A stretch of 64,000 bases of DNA from Phylloscopus collybita (lineage: Eukaryota; Chordata; Aves; Passeriformes; Phylloscopidae): assembly GCA_027886175.1 (NCBI GenBank), contig JAJNNQ010000006.1, positions 12,034,001-12,098,000 of the forward strand, in the 5' to 3' direction. How positions within the stretch are numbered: the first letter of the stretch is position 1; each line of letters starts with the position of its first letter. The notes below the pieces were generated by a model. The model was not told the origin of the DNA. It saw only the letters and a list, made by a program, of their open reading frames with translations, and made no database searches. A program made the translations under genes and the position numbers. Shown piece by piece: positions 38,561 through 51,425 of this stretch.

Positions 38561-39282
38561 TTACTTAAAATTTTTACTCTGTCTGGTACTTTCTTTTTTA
38601 AGCCACAAAATAATACAGGCAGTGCGCAAACGGTTTGAAACCCTGAACCTATTCCAGAAAGAGGGAACGGTATTCAGTCTTCAAAGACTTCAGCTTCCTG
38701 GCCTGCTGCCCACATCAAATACCCTTCAGCGACAGACAACAGCAGCCTTAAAAAAATTATATTCTTCAGCCTTTTCCCAGCCAGCACACCTAAGGCTTTT
38801 CTCAGAAAATTCCCAAAGCATTTTACTGAACTGTAGCTAAAGAGTCTTCTTGAGGTTAAGTCCTAACCTCTCTGGCAGTCTCCCCACCTTCCCTGGTCTG
38901 GAACTTTTCATCCCAGCTCTTGTGAGTGAGTCACTGAGCCACAGCTGGGCAACCTCTTTCTCTCTGTTAACCCCATTGTGCTTGTTCATGGCAGAATGTA
39001 TCCAATTGCAATCACATATACTTTAAATATACAGACAGCTGTGGTCACACCTCAGCCGTGGTGGTTTGGTTTTCTTCATATTTGTGTCGGGTAAGCTATT
39101 GCTACAAATAAAAAAAAAAACAGCAAGTCAAGTGAAAGAAATAATTCAGAGAAAAATACAAGCTGGAACAATCAAACATAAATATTGAACAACAAATAAA
39201 GAAAAGTGATATAACATGCAGGTCTGAAACAGTCCAAAAGAGATTCCTTTTGGAAGCAGTAGAAATGCCACTATCTGTGTGA

Positions 39283-39285
<3 letters not shown>
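38561..39285. other. No recognised gene or element
   Basis: Unique-looking sequence. The 72-codon open frame at 38622-38840 is unrecognised. Confidence 0.55.
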
Positions 39286-39342
<57 letters not shown>

Positions 39343-39361
39343 AAAGAAAAAAAAAAGAAGA
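39286..39361 (+). repeat. 55-nt poly(A) run followed by A-rich GAAA tract
   Basis: Uninterrupted A from 39286 to 39340, then 'gaaaagaaaaaaaaaagaag'. No AATAAA lies in the 30 nt before the run and no flanking direct repeat was found, so it does not qualify as the tail of a processed retrocopy. It may be a simple expanded homopolymer, and its assembled length could be unreliable. Confidence 0.95.
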
Positions 39362-42300
39362 ATATACAGCACAGTAAAACTCTATAGGCTGTAAAAATGG
39401 TTACCTCAGTTTCATAGCCTTGAAAATAACCATTTGATTTAAAGAGATGGAAGGGTTACAAAATTTTTTCATTACTAGTGCAAGCGCAGAGTATAAAATA
39501 AAACATCAAAAAAAGAGTTATTTTACCTGAAGATTAAAATTCCAATGATTTCATGTCTCATAAGGATATTTTTTACCTTTTCTCCCCCTCAATTTCACTT
39601 ATTTGTAGAGTATTGTCTAACAGAAAAAGTTCTTTTCTCTGTGGAGCACCACAAAAGTGCCTCAAGGAATTTAGCCAGACAAAGTGAGACAGATGTGTTA
39701 AACAGATGGATGCCAAGGAAGTAGATAGGTTTCTTAAACAATGGATGTGAGGGACTGGGGAGTAAGTGGAACAGAGTCTTGGCTGGACTGAATTAGGGGA
39801 GGGAGTCTTTCATCTTACTGTAAAGGAAAGCAAGAAAACCATCTATTCCATATTGATAAACCAGTGCCTTAATTGTCAACTTTTCTGACTAATCTAAGTG
39901 CATATTTCTCACTTTGGCCCATAGCTCAAAGCTGTGTTAAGCAGTAAACCTTAAGCACAAGGTGCTGCAATCTTACTTCAGCCATTAAAGATAATTAACT
40001 AAGCACAGATGCATGTCCTGACCAGCTGAATGCAGTAGAAGCCATGCATCTTTCCAGTGCTGCCAGAGGCTGCCCTGTGGGGCCCTCGGTCAGCTGCAGG
40101 TCTGCAGCAAACATGCACACAGAGGTAAATGATAGTAAATGTGCAGCATCACATCCACAATATGCCTGGCAGGGCATGCCTGGTGACTTGATGTTTACCA
40201 TTTGTGAACTTCATGATATTTGTATGAAACAGAAGTAATTGTGAAGTAAAGAAAACAAGTTTTAGTCCCATGAAGCATCTGGGAACGCAGTCTGCATTCA
40301 GTAGCCAAATTATTTTGGTGAGTCACATAAAGGTCTCATTCAAGTCATCATTTGATGCTTGGAAAAGCTCTACTTCTTATCCAGAAGAAATTTTAAAAAA
40401 ATAGTTCTTGTACATCTCACTTCAAATTCCCTGAAAAGACTTATCTATAAAAAGATGGATTCTCAATGTTGTATTGAAAATTATCCTTCAAAAGTATGTC
40501 TGCTGCTTAAAAATTGATCTTTCTCCAAACCAGCAGGCACTTTACAAAATCCTGGATGTAGTCATGTATTCTTAGAGATAGGCTGAGTGCTCTTTTTCCC
40601 AGGTTTTACAAAATGAGTTCTGTACCTTTTCAAATCTATGTGTCACAAGGTTGTTCCTGAAGTCTACTTTTTATTTTTCATGTGCTAAGCATGAGGTATT
40701 TATGCTGAAGTATGTAAAACTGAGGCAGTCTGAAAGAGGTAGGCAAGAAGTACATCCTGGTTCTGTCAAGGTTTTTAGACATAAGATGACGTAATGCATT
40801 ACAAGAAAATTACTTTTATTATCTCTCAGAGGTTACATCATGAGTTTTGAACCAGTGGAGTTATACTGGGTAAATGCTACAGCATAATAAAACAAAACAA
40901 TCGCCATTTCTGAAAACAGATGTTTTTATTCCCAGATCATGCCTAAATAACTTTTGTTATTTATTGAAGTGTCATGATACTCAGGAACCATTTAGCCACA
41001 TGATCCTAACATTTCTGTATTTTGAGCTTTTTAAGAAAATACCAAGTGGGCTGCTTTCAACCATCTCAGAAAGTGTTTACTTCATGAGTATCAGAGCCAT
41101 GCTTTAATCTAGAGAAATACAGACTATAGTTCTCAGCATCTAGGAAAGCACACATTTCTAACCATTGCCTCATCAAGAATCAAGGGGTGAGAAAGGCTGT
41201 CAATAATTTTCTCTGTGGCTTTCCTACTCCTCAGACCTATCAGTCACTTAATCAGCACTAACAGCTCCTTTGCCCTGAAATTCATATTTAGGTGCTGAAA
41301 AGTTTTAAAGAAGGGCGACTAAAACAAAAATATCACCTGTTAAGGGAAAATAAAGGAAGCAAAGCCCACATGCCTCAATCTCTGTACTGAATTCCCAGTT
41401 ACTTCATGGGGAGTTATCCACTGCCACTAGGCACATTCCTTTTGATGTCCCAAGGCATACAGGAATGTAAATAGCTATGTATATGTGTATATATAGGGGC
41501 CTCAAGGGAAAGAAGCTTTGAAAGAGGCAAGGTTTGTTCTGGCAATTATGTAGGACAGATACTGGTGACTGGTTAACAGAATAAACAAGAGGGATGGAAA
41601 AAAGATGAGAAGTGAAGTAATGATATTTTCCAACGGGGGAACAGAATAGGCTGGGACATGAGGTTTAAATTAAATTTATAAGGGGTGGGGCTCCCTGGAA
41701 ATAAGAACTCTCAAAAGATTTGGTGATGCACAGCTTCCTTGACCTGGCAGGAATTTTCCTTTTCCATTTTATGGCATGTAAGGAGGAAATCCATGTGCCT
41801 TAGAGGTGTAAGACTGCTGCTATTTTGCAACTTTCTCTACATGAGTGTGAGAGATGACAATACTGCAAGCATGATCAGCAGCATCGGTGTGAACATCTTG
41901 GTGTGTTTCATCTTCTGTGTGAACAAGACAGGGAGCACAGCTTTTTCTTAGATTGTATCATTATATAGTAGTTGTGAGAGCCTCAAGTGGATTTTGAGAA
42001 GGGAACCAGGCTAATGGTAAAGTCATAGACACCTCAATATAATTTCTGACTTCCATTTGCTGTAGCAGCACCCTTTTCACTTTCTTTTCTCCTAGTCTAC
42101 TTTCCTTTTCTTCCCTTTCCTAGGATCATTTCTCTGCCTCTCCCTCAAACCTCTTCCTTCTTGAAACCTCCCTGAAATCATTACCCTAGGTGTTGCCAAC
42201 TCCCCTACCTTCCCTTCTGTCCTCTCTTCCTAGTCTGTGCATTTCTAATCTTGCTCGAGCCTAACAGGTGGGAAAAGCCAGGGAAAAAAAAAGTGCAGTC

Positions 42301-43497
42301 AGCACAGCTCATTGCTCCAAAAGGAATATCCCCTCTTTCATCCCTAGGTCTTTATATGCTTTTGTATGTCTGTAATAGAAACAACAAGAGGCAAGGGCTG
42401 GGCAGACAGGAGCTTGGGATGAGCTCTGCAGACCAAAACAGAGGTGAACTACAAAGTTTTCTGTCACTTGCTGTCTGTTGACCTAAGCTGTGACCTACAC
42501 TCGGCATGCCTGTGTTTGAGACTGCACTCTGTCCATAAACCTCACAAGCTTTCCAGGTGCCTGAACATTTGCAGGTAGGTGTATTTCAGGAACAGAGTTC
42601 TGCAGGTTCCTGGATTTTGTAGATGGTCTTTCTAGACCTGTGAGCCCTTGTGTCTGGGCTAAAGATCTTCATCCCTGTTTCTTGCCTGAAACTACTCAGG
42701 TTTGAATTTTTTCTCCTGACATACATGGTCTGGTTGAATTTCCTATGAAAGAAGATCTATTAAAATTTTAATAAAACATTTATTTTATAGCATCTTCCCT
42801 AGGATTTGCAGCAGATTCTGAAATGTCAATTAACTTGACAATAAAGCCCTTTCAAAAATAAAATAAAGCTTTATTTAAACAGTCAAATAATCATTTAAAT
42901 TATAAATTAAGTGGAACTAAGATTATTCCCCGTATTTTCACTAGTAGAACAGCTGAGAATTAATTGGATTGGTTTCTCTTCAAACTGATGGAGGGAGTTC
43001 TAAAACATCCTGCTTTAAATCTCCATTAAACAGTTTCAGATGTGTTCAGTGGAGTCAGGCACTTAATTTCTAGCCTGCAGAGGTTCCACAAGGATTCTGG
43101 GAGCCACTAAACACTGGAAAGATGTAGGTTTTCTTCTTGGAATTACCTTTGATAATGAGGCTGACTTTCTTCCCTCGAGATGGCTGATCAAACCAGCAGG
43201 AAAAAAATGACTGTGTCTTACCCTCAGAGATGTCCCAAAACTATAAGAAAGTGAACAGGTTGTTTCCTGAGTGCCAGTCAGCTGGGCAAGTGCCAGCAGC
43301 TGGAAACTGCTGCGATGTACAGCTCTGAAATAGGGATCATCCAAAGAGAGCACAAAAATGTCACAGTAAGAGACACTGAGCAAAAGGAAATTGATTGAGA
43401 TTTCAAACTTCTCTGGCCACTGAGGATTGCAAAAGCCTTTTGCCCCTAATCCAGAAACTACAGAAGAGCTCTCTCTGAGGGTTATACATATTTTTCT
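39362..43497. other. No recognised gene or element
   Basis: Unique-looking sequence. A short AT dinucleotide-type patch ('tatgtatatgtgtatatata') lies near 41476-41495. A pyrimidine-rich stretch (repeated TTTCC/CTTCC words) lies at about 42069-42240. Open frames up to 77 codons are unrecognised. The right part (43063-43497) carries the body of a 164-codon minus-strand frame that reads out of the neighbouring LTR. Confidence 0.6.
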
Positions 43498-43856
43498 CTC
43501 TTCTGTTGCAACACGACGCAAATGAACGACACTCACACATTGAGATGTCCAAGGCAAAAAAAAGGGACGGTTTATTTACAGACTTTAACATTTATAGAAT
43601 TCCAACAGTGACTATGGATTGGAGGAAGAAAATCTTCCTCTCCAACCACACTGGTCAACCCAACAGTCCATCAACAGTCTCCTCTTTATGAGAAGAATGT
43701 AAACACGGTTAGATGGTCACAATAACAAGAAAGTTGTTTATGTAAAATCGCATCTGACTCCATTTCAAAAGGTAGACACAGAAGGCTGAAATAGAAGTTT
43801 AGAAAAGCTTCTTAAAGAGACAGAGGAGAACAGAAAAAACCCAGACAACATTCTTC
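43498..43856 (-). mobile_element. Solo LTR, same family as 5798-6130, inverted
   Basis: The LTR body is 43504-43850 (347 bp) on the minus strand. Read on that strand it begins TGTTGTCTGGG and ends …GTTGCAACA. A TATA box 'tataaatg' is followed within ~15 nt by 'aataaacc' (poly(A) signal at plus 43571-43576). Large blocks are shared with the copy at 5798-6130, including 'gttgatggactgttgggttg', 'ccagtgtggttggaga' and 'tgccttggaca', with many substitutions and indels between them. The flanking hexamers are 'ctcttc' (43498-43503) and 'ttcttc' (43851-43856), a 5/6 match that fits a decayed 6-bp TSD. No internal retroviral sequence adjoins. Confidence 0.85.
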
Positions 43857-45315
43857 CATATTGAATTATATGGGATTATTCCAGTTGCTCAGCAGTAGTC
43901 CTTTACACAGGCTATGTTGCCCTAAGCGACCTAGGTTGAGCAAAGGACATTGGGATGCAACAGATAGATTAGTTTGTAGGAGTTTGTTCAGAACTTCAGC
44001 TACCTACTGGAGAGGTTCTGAACTGGGGGGACGGGGCTGTTTGTTTATATAGTTGCTCATCTGTTTGGTTGTGATTTTTTTAGATTTTAATTACATTTCA
44101 GATGCTTTCCAACCAGTCCAACTACCATAAATTACTGTTCCCACATTTGTGTGAAGTCTGTAACTATCAGGGAACTTTTGAAATTTGTAAAATTAGAATG
44201 CCTTTCATTCATAAGTCACAAACACTCATTGATAGCCTCATTAAAAGGTGCAGCTTTGGAAATATCTAGGTGTTCTGCAAATTCATTTCAAAATGGCACT
44301 GCTTTATGGCATCTAACATTGTAACCTACTACTCGTTATTCCCCTGTTTCAACAGTAATTTTCTAGAAGATCTAACAAAAGCACAAAAAAAATCTTTGGA
44401 GCTACAATTATATCCCTTTCTCACCTTTTCCACCCTTCTACCTTTATTACAGTAAGATATTGCTGCATTGGCAGCCAGTTACATAAAATGTTGTAGTACT
44501 TAGAGGTTCTTTTAACAGCCAGGCAGGACTAAGAGCTGTTTTACTTTTGGCTTCTAATTTCTCGGCATATTTCTGTTCAGAGGTAGACCCCCTGGAGGAA
44601 TGTTTTCAGTATGCCATACTGGGAAATACTTGTAAGTGTGCACACAATTACAGCTCATTACAACAGTGGGAGTCATTTGCCTGCCTTTCTCAGCCTTCGT
44701 ATTGAAATGACACTTCACTGTTATTTTTTGAGTGGTAAAAATGGGACAGGTTTATGCCAGCATTATCTATACTTAGAGATATGTATGCATCTATGGCATT
44801 CTCATATGTGCATGCCAAATATCTAGTGGCAAGGGGATATCAGCATCACATTAGGCAGTTTAACAACCACGTTACGACTTCAATTGCTGTATGTCCACAA
44901 GGTAATATTTTGTTGAATTCACTTATATACATTAAACTGCTTTTCATTTTATTTGTGGGACTCTGATCAAACTGGTAGTTTTTAAGTCTCTCTGTGATTA
45001 AGCACCAAAGGAACAGTAGGGACTAATTTCTGTTGCCTAAATGCCATTTAGTGCCATTTGAAATGCTCAAGGATACCTGGGGCATTCAGATGGGGCTGGC
45101 AGCTACAACATCAGATAGAGAAATACAGAAGTGATGTTCTGGAATGAGACCTGGATGCCAGATGGCATACCCTAGAGCATCTCAATTGCTTCTACATGCC
45201 TATATGTGCATAACTGAAAGGAGAATGCAGTGAACTTTCAGGCAGGCGTTTAATTTAAGCCTCTGTCTAAAACTGATGCCTACATTCACAGTATTCATTC
45301 ACTGAAGAGAATGAC
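43857..45315. other. No recognised gene or element
   Basis: Unique-looking sequence with small chance open frames. The segment at about 45030-45300 has words such as 'gcctaaatgcc' seen in old dispersed repeats, not assignable by eye. Confidence 0.55.
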
Positions 45316-45610
45316 AGAATCAGAATCATAGAATATTCTGAGTTGAAAGGGCTCCTTCACAGGACATCCCCAAGAGTCACATCATGTGCCTGAGAATGTT
45401 GTTCAAACACTTCTTGAACTTCGTCAGGCTTGGTGCTGTGACCACATCCCTTGGGGAGCCTCTTCCAGTGCCCAACAGCCTTTTTCTAATAGCTAACTTA
45501 AACCTTCCCTGGCACAACTTCAGGCCACGCTCTTGCCAGAGGATCACCAGAGAAGAGATCAGTGCCTGCCCATCTACTTCATCTCAGAAGGAAGTTGTAA
45601 GAAACTGGCT
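45316..45610 (-). mobile_element. CR1 LINE 3'-end fragment (distinct subgroup)
   Basis: The plus strand reads 'agaatcatagaatattctga', 'gttgttcaaacacttcttga', 'caggcttggtgctgtgacca', 'ttggggagcctcttccagtg', 'cttaaaccttccctgg' and 'gaagagatcagtgcctgccc'. These are antisense landmarks of the CR1 subgroup whose tail reads 'agaatatcccgagttggaag'. About 295 bp is kept, 5'-truncated. A short deletion near 45355-45370 removes part of the 'caactcctgg…' region. Confidence 0.9.
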
Positions 45611-46149
45611 TTTAGGAAGAAAACACTTCAGGTCCATATAAGCTACTACTTAATTTTCTATTTCTATGAAATAAGCAGTGAATATACGCATTTAGATCTG
45701 GCTTTATCTGTCCTAGGTTTAACTATCTAAAGACTGTAACCATTTACAGGACTTTCATAGTTGGATTCAGCTCTAGAGTTCAGTAGCAACTGCTATTTGA
45801 GATTACATAGAATCATTTGTACAGCTGCATGGGCATGGCAGATGAGACACGGGATCTGTGGGAAACTAGCACCCTCTTGGAACAGCAGCTAGACACCAGG
45901 CTAATGACAGATCCTGTGGTATTTCAAATGGTGCTAGATCATTGTGTTTAGGTGGCTCTATCCCCTCCTTCATGTGATGTAGGTGCCTAAGCTCCATAGT
46001 AAAGAGTGGAGATCTAAGGCTTAATTCAGGAAAAGAGAGAAGTTACTTGAAGGGCCAAGGGCCATGGAGGACCTGTTTCTGGTTTGTGTCCAACTTAGCA
46101 CCAGAATCCCAGAGCTCTTACTGCAAAGCTGCTTCCCAGATAGTTAATC
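45611..46149. other. No recognised gene or element
   Basis: About 540 bp between two CR1 pieces of different subgroups. I see no gene. Confidence 0.55.
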
Positions 46150-47220
46150 TCCCAGCATGTACAAGTTCACAGGGTTATTCCTCCCCAGATGTAGGACTTC
46201 ACTTTTCGCTTACTTGGACTGCATGAGGTTTCTGTCAGCCCCTTTCTCCAGCCTGTCAAAGCTCCTCTGAATGGCAGCACAACCACATGGCATATCAGAT
46301 ACTCCTTCCTGAGGGCCCACTCTATCCTATCACCTAGGTCACTAAGGAAGATGTTAAATTGTATTGACTGAGAGTATTCTACTATTGACCAAACTCCAGC
46401 TGGCATTTGTGCTGCTGATCCCAGACCTTTGTGCCCAGCACTGCAGCTGCTGGAGTTTTCACTCAACATCCCCTTACCCAACATGTACTTTATCAGTTTG
46501 TCTGTAAAAATCTTGCTAAATACAGGATAGACAATACCCGCTGCTTACCTCTTATCCTCCAAGCCAGTCATCTCATCACAGGAGGCAACTGTATTTGTCA
46601 AGCATGATTTCCCCTTCATAAATCTGTGCTGACTACTCCCAGTCACTTTCCTGTCTTTCATGTACCTGGAAAGACTTTCCTGGAACTGTTGTTTCAACAC
46701 TTTCCCAGCAATCAAGGGGAGGCTGGACAACCTGTAGTTCTCCAGATTCTTCTTCCTCCCCTCTAGGGCAACAAATAGAAGTGGTTGTTTTCTTCCAGTT
46801 CTCAAGAAGCCCATGGTCACCATGACCTATCCAAAATAGTAGAGACTGGCCTCACAATGGCATTGGTCAGTGCGTGCCTCCCATGAAGACACTTGTGTAT
46901 GTCTAATTAATTTCTGTGTTCCCTTCCCTGGTCAATGGAGACACTGAGGGAAAGGCTTCCTTGCTCTGGACTTCGTCTCTTGCCTCATGGACTGTCTGAA
47001 GGTCAGAGTTGACTGTAAAAACTGAGGCAAAGGAAGTTTTGGCCTTTTCAATTTCCTTTGACACCAGAATCCTTGCCCCTTCAATAGCAGTGCCACATTT
47101 TCCCTACACTTCCTCCTTCTAAATTTTTCTGACATTGAGGTTTCTCAGCAGACTCAAGTCAGGTAGGTTTTGGCTTTTTTTAACACATCCCTTCACATGC
47201 TTGAAATATAGAAGGAATTT
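46150..47220 (-). pseudogene. CR1 LINE ORF2 relic with reverse-transcriptase motifs
   Basis: Minus-strand translation of 46823-46545 gives a 92-residue open piece. Residues 29-31 are Asn-Tyr-Arg, followed by 'LSSLPLIAGKVLKQQ', and residues 65-77 read 'QHRFMKGKSCLTN'. These are the early RT-domain blocks of CR1 ORF2 (family: NYRP…, QHGF.KGKSCLTN). Flanking plus-strand text shows further antisense landmarks: 'gactgcatgaggtttctgtc' and 'ctccagcctgtcaaagctcc' at 46225-46266, 'aagatgttaaattgtatt' at about 46349 and 'aaaactgaggcaaaggaag' at about 47018. Frames are broken repeatedly and the catalytic Asp-Asp block is not in any surviving frame, so it is inactive. The 3' tail is missing. A decayed, older CR1. 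Confidence 0.85.
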
Positions 47221-50200
47221 GGACGGTTAGCCTGCACTAGGTAATGTTTAGCAGGGTTCTTCTTTCTTCTAGCAGAGTTTTTCACTTGAGACCTAATGTT
47301 TGGATTCAAGAATATTTCTCAAGTTACAGAGGCTGTAACCTGTGATTTGATTCCAAGCTGCAAGAACAGCACTTTTACTGGGGCTGTTTTCTCCTGTATA
47401 CATCATGTCCTATTCATATTTACCATGCTGTACACAGCTGTTACAAAAAGAACTAGAAACAATTAGGGAAAGGGAAAGCCATCCTGTTTGTCACTTGCTT
47501 TTGCTGCCTACTCAGTGCATCCAGGCTCTGAGTTTTGCTCTGTCTCAGGCTTCTATCAGTTGGATGGATCTGGAGCACTGCAGTCAGGTTGTAGCTACAA
47601 TGGATGCAAAACACTTCTGAAAGGAGTAGATTTTGGTACAATACCCAAGGCAAATAACATGCATGACACTCAAATATTATTGTGTAGGGTTTAAAAACAA
47701 TAAGAAAGTACAAGGTTTTACATGCACATGGGAAGAGTAGAAACAATCACAAATTAATGCAAGACCAAAAATTTTGTCAATCCTAAAAAAAAAACGACAG
47801 GGATATTACAGTAGACCATGCTAGGGATCATGTTGAATTCTACCACAAGGAAGCTGAACTGGCAAATAGTTTTACTATATCAAAGTAGATTTTCTCTTCT
47901 CTTATATTCAATAGTGTTACTATTTGGATACAAAAGGCTTCATACCTTTTAAAGAGAGTTATCTATAAGTGTTTATAAACTTGTTATACATGAATCTATG
48001 TCCAGCAAGCCTAATTTTGAGGAAGATCTGATGATACAGACAGTGTAGGTATCTTCCTACTGTTATATGCTACAGTTATTCTAAGATGCATGTAGTAGGT
48101 AAACAGATAAAATACTCTTTGTTCATAAGTAGATAAAATTGTTGAGGTCATATCCTAAGAGTCATTTATTTCCCATTCATGACTGTCTTCTTTATAAAAA
48201 TGGAGAAGAAAAATATGTAGAACTCTTGTTTTACAGTAATCTTTCAACTGCCAGCTGCTTCCCCAGGATCCCTGTAGCAATGGGAAAGAAGTAGCACCTA
48301 AACATGTGCTGATAAATTGCCCATATGCAATAGGAGCACTGCAGGAGATGTCACAAATGTCAGGTTTATGGTGCATGTGCAATGCCACTGATCTGTGCTG
48401 GCCACTAATCCTGACCTGCCCAGGCTCCTGTGGCTACACAGACTGATTTAGTGCTCCACATACAAAGCAAGATTCAATAAACATGCACAGAACCTGTAGG
48501 TGAGATTTATCTGTCCAGAACTATCATGCCTCCCAATCAGCACTCTGCCTACAGCTTCTTTAAGACAGCTAGTTTTTGTATGATGAACATTCCTGCAAAG
48601 TCAACATGCGGATTTCTCAAAACCCAGTGATTTTATGTTTTCTGACTTTAAAATCAAATCCAGGACAGAAAATTAAAAGTAACCCCATGTTTCTCACTTA
48701 ATACAAATGTGTAGGCTTGTCACTACTCTCTCTCATGAACCAAAGTATCACAACATAGGGTCACCTTCCGTTATGCAATATCCTGATACTTTGACACTTT
48801 CATTATTTTTCCCACAAAACAAAATGGCTTCAATCAGTTACTGGTGCAATTTGGAATAACCCGCTCTTTACTATTGGCTCTGATTCTCTACACATGAGAA
48901 AAAGCTGCATAGCAGTGTTTTAACTCCTCTCCTAATAAACATACTTTTTGCCCAATATAAGAAAAGACTTGGTATGACTTAATGGGACAAATGGACCGCT
49001 ATAATGAAAAGATATATCCACAACATCTGATGCACTTCAGACATAAACAAATCTGTGCCTGCGGGCTCTCTCTTTTCTAGCACTCCAGCAGATTTCTTTG
49101 GGGAAAACCAGAACTTCTGTTTACTCTGCCTTTTTAGCTTTTTAAAGTGATTCAGGCACATTAACAGTTGCAATGCCTTTCCCAGATGTGCTACAAAGAG
49201 CAAAATGCCAGTTAAAGTTGTTCATTTTTTGTGCAGAGTCTTACATAACTTAAGACTTCCTAAATACATCCACGCATGGGCAACCCTCGGAACCGACAGA
49301 GCAGGAGTCAGCTGCACATTGCAGACATGCATTTAAGGTGTCTTGGTGTAGGTACCTTACACCAACTTACACATAAGTTAATGTTCCCATTAGAGTAAGC
49401 AGATACCTGTAGTTTGTCTCAGCCACTCCAGCATAGCCATCTGGTGCAACATTGGTGTTCAAGACATACTCTCAAGGCTGGCAGATACGACAGGGAAGAC
49501 TTTCTGAAGACTTTCTGGCTTTCTAAAGCAGCAGCTGGAAGCCAGGTTTGATAGCTGGGATACAGATGAATAAACAGAGCAACAAAAGTCACCTTAAGCA
49601 CCTCAGAGCACCCTGCCAGGTTTTCAGATGCCACTTCAGAAAGACACTGGTCAGTCCTGAGAAACCTGGTAGCCTCATGGAGATATCTTGACAACCCTAG
49701 GATACCTGCAGGATACTCTATGGAATCCTAAATGAAACCTGATGCTTACACTTGGGCAACTGAATACCTCTCCATCAGCTCTGAGGTCATGACTTAGACA
49801 CCTATTTCATGCATCATCACCTTTATTTAGGAAGCTAAGGAGGTGAATCTCATCTCCAATGGAGAATTATGTGAAACTGCAGCTTGTGATTCACACCTCC
49901 ACGAAGGGCTTCTTTTGGGGCTGGATTCTGCAGCTCATGGCTGTTAGGATCTATCCCAGGCTGCTGATAATAGATAACTTCTGCAGTTATTGGAGAGAAA
50001 GGGCTGGGAAATATCTTCCAACTCTCTGAATGACACCTCTGAATTATACTAATACTCTGTCCTTGCCTTTTCTTTTTCTCCCATACATGCCACAAAGCAA
50101 ACACTAGATGTTCCAGTCTGCAATGCAGTGCCAGCCCACAAAGCAAAGCGAAAAAAAAAAGTACAACATAACATTCTCATATAATATTCTACTATTTCAA

Positions 50201-51381
50201 AGTAAATAAAGTCGTATCATCTACTCTTCAACTTTGGAATGCAGTGTAACTACCAGAGTATGCTGCTTGTGACTTGACCATATCCCAGTCTTTTCTTCAA
50301 ATCAGGTAGATGAACATTTTAATCCACTTCCAAATTTTCAAAAACGCCCCCATCTTCTTCTTTCATTCTCACAAAATATTTGTGATATACTCTTGTCACT
50401 CAGACATCATTCTGCACCAAAATGTTCTCACTGACAACCCCAGTATGAATTGTCCAGTGTTCTCAACGAAGTAAGTGTCACAGAGTTTTAATTTTTTAGA
50501 TATGACTCTTTGCACAATACTGTGTAGAGGGAAACTTATGGAGCTGTAATTTTGTCCTTGATTTCAAAATCTACTCTTCTACGCCTGAGAAGCACAAAGA
50601 AGAGCAAATCAGGAAAATGTCTGGCTTGATGTCTTCTATTTATTAAGTCACAGCTAGATTAATACATCTCTACCCCACCCCATGACTTTGCTTAGGCCAA
50701 ACTCACATTAAATTCCATTGGTGATTTGTCTTGACTGAGGATTAGAGTCAAATCCTCCAAGGTATTTACATCTCTTGGAAGCACCAGCACCGCTGTTCTC
50801 ACTGGATGCTATGTGAAGGGATGGCCCTCAGCCACGTGAAGAGATACTCAGAACATTGCAGGATTAAATCGTCAGAGCCCATAATTCTTCCCAACAGCTC
50901 CTAAAAGAGCAGCCACATTCAGTGTTAAAGTTGCTGCTATAGGGTTTCACTTTCTGACATGTGTCCAAAGTACGTTCCTTGTACAAGAATGTTACCAAAG
51001 CCAACATGAAGGGTTTTGTTCCCAGACATTATTTCAAATCCAGGCAAATTTAAACACTGGTACAACAAAGGCTGCTTAACATCCTTCATCTTTTGTCTTT
51101 GTGTTGCAGAGGTGGAAAAGTTTAATATTTAAGGAAAAAATTAAAAAGAAAAGATTACCCTTCCTATGTAAAGTATTTGCCTCACAAAATGTTATACATT
51201 GGGACCTTTGTAATGATACAGAGAATGCTGAGGATTAGGATGTGAATCACAAGATATTTAGGTTTTGCAATCCATTTCAAAGGAGAAGAGTCCAGTATAA
51301 ATCCTGTGGCTTTCATCATCTGCTGCCAGCCAACGTTTTTATTAATGAAATATTGTTAGCACAGTAACAGGTAGATGTGTT
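47221..51381. other. No recognised gene or element
   Basis: Unique-looking sequence. Small near-palindromes occur at 49343-49365 ('ttggtgta' / 'tacaccaa') and 49365-49380. Open frames up to 98 codons (49850-50146, minus) are unrecognised. Confidence 0.6.
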
Positions 51382-51425
51382 GAGCCAGATCCACAATCAG
51401 TGTAAATCAATACATCTCTACTAAA
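51382..51425. repeat. Possible relic of an old sauropsid DNA-transposon MITE
   Basis: 'gagccagatccacaatcagt', then 'gtaaatcaatacatctc', resembles the end of a short hAT-like element widespread in turtles, crocodilians and birds (its ends read 'gggccagatcctcagc…tgtaaat'). Only one end is visible and it is short, so this is tentative. Confidence 0.3.

Noticed and set aside
39200..39361. Processed pseudogene ending in the 55-nt A run
   Set aside because: No poly(A) signal upstream, no recognisable coding sequence, no flanking direct repeats.
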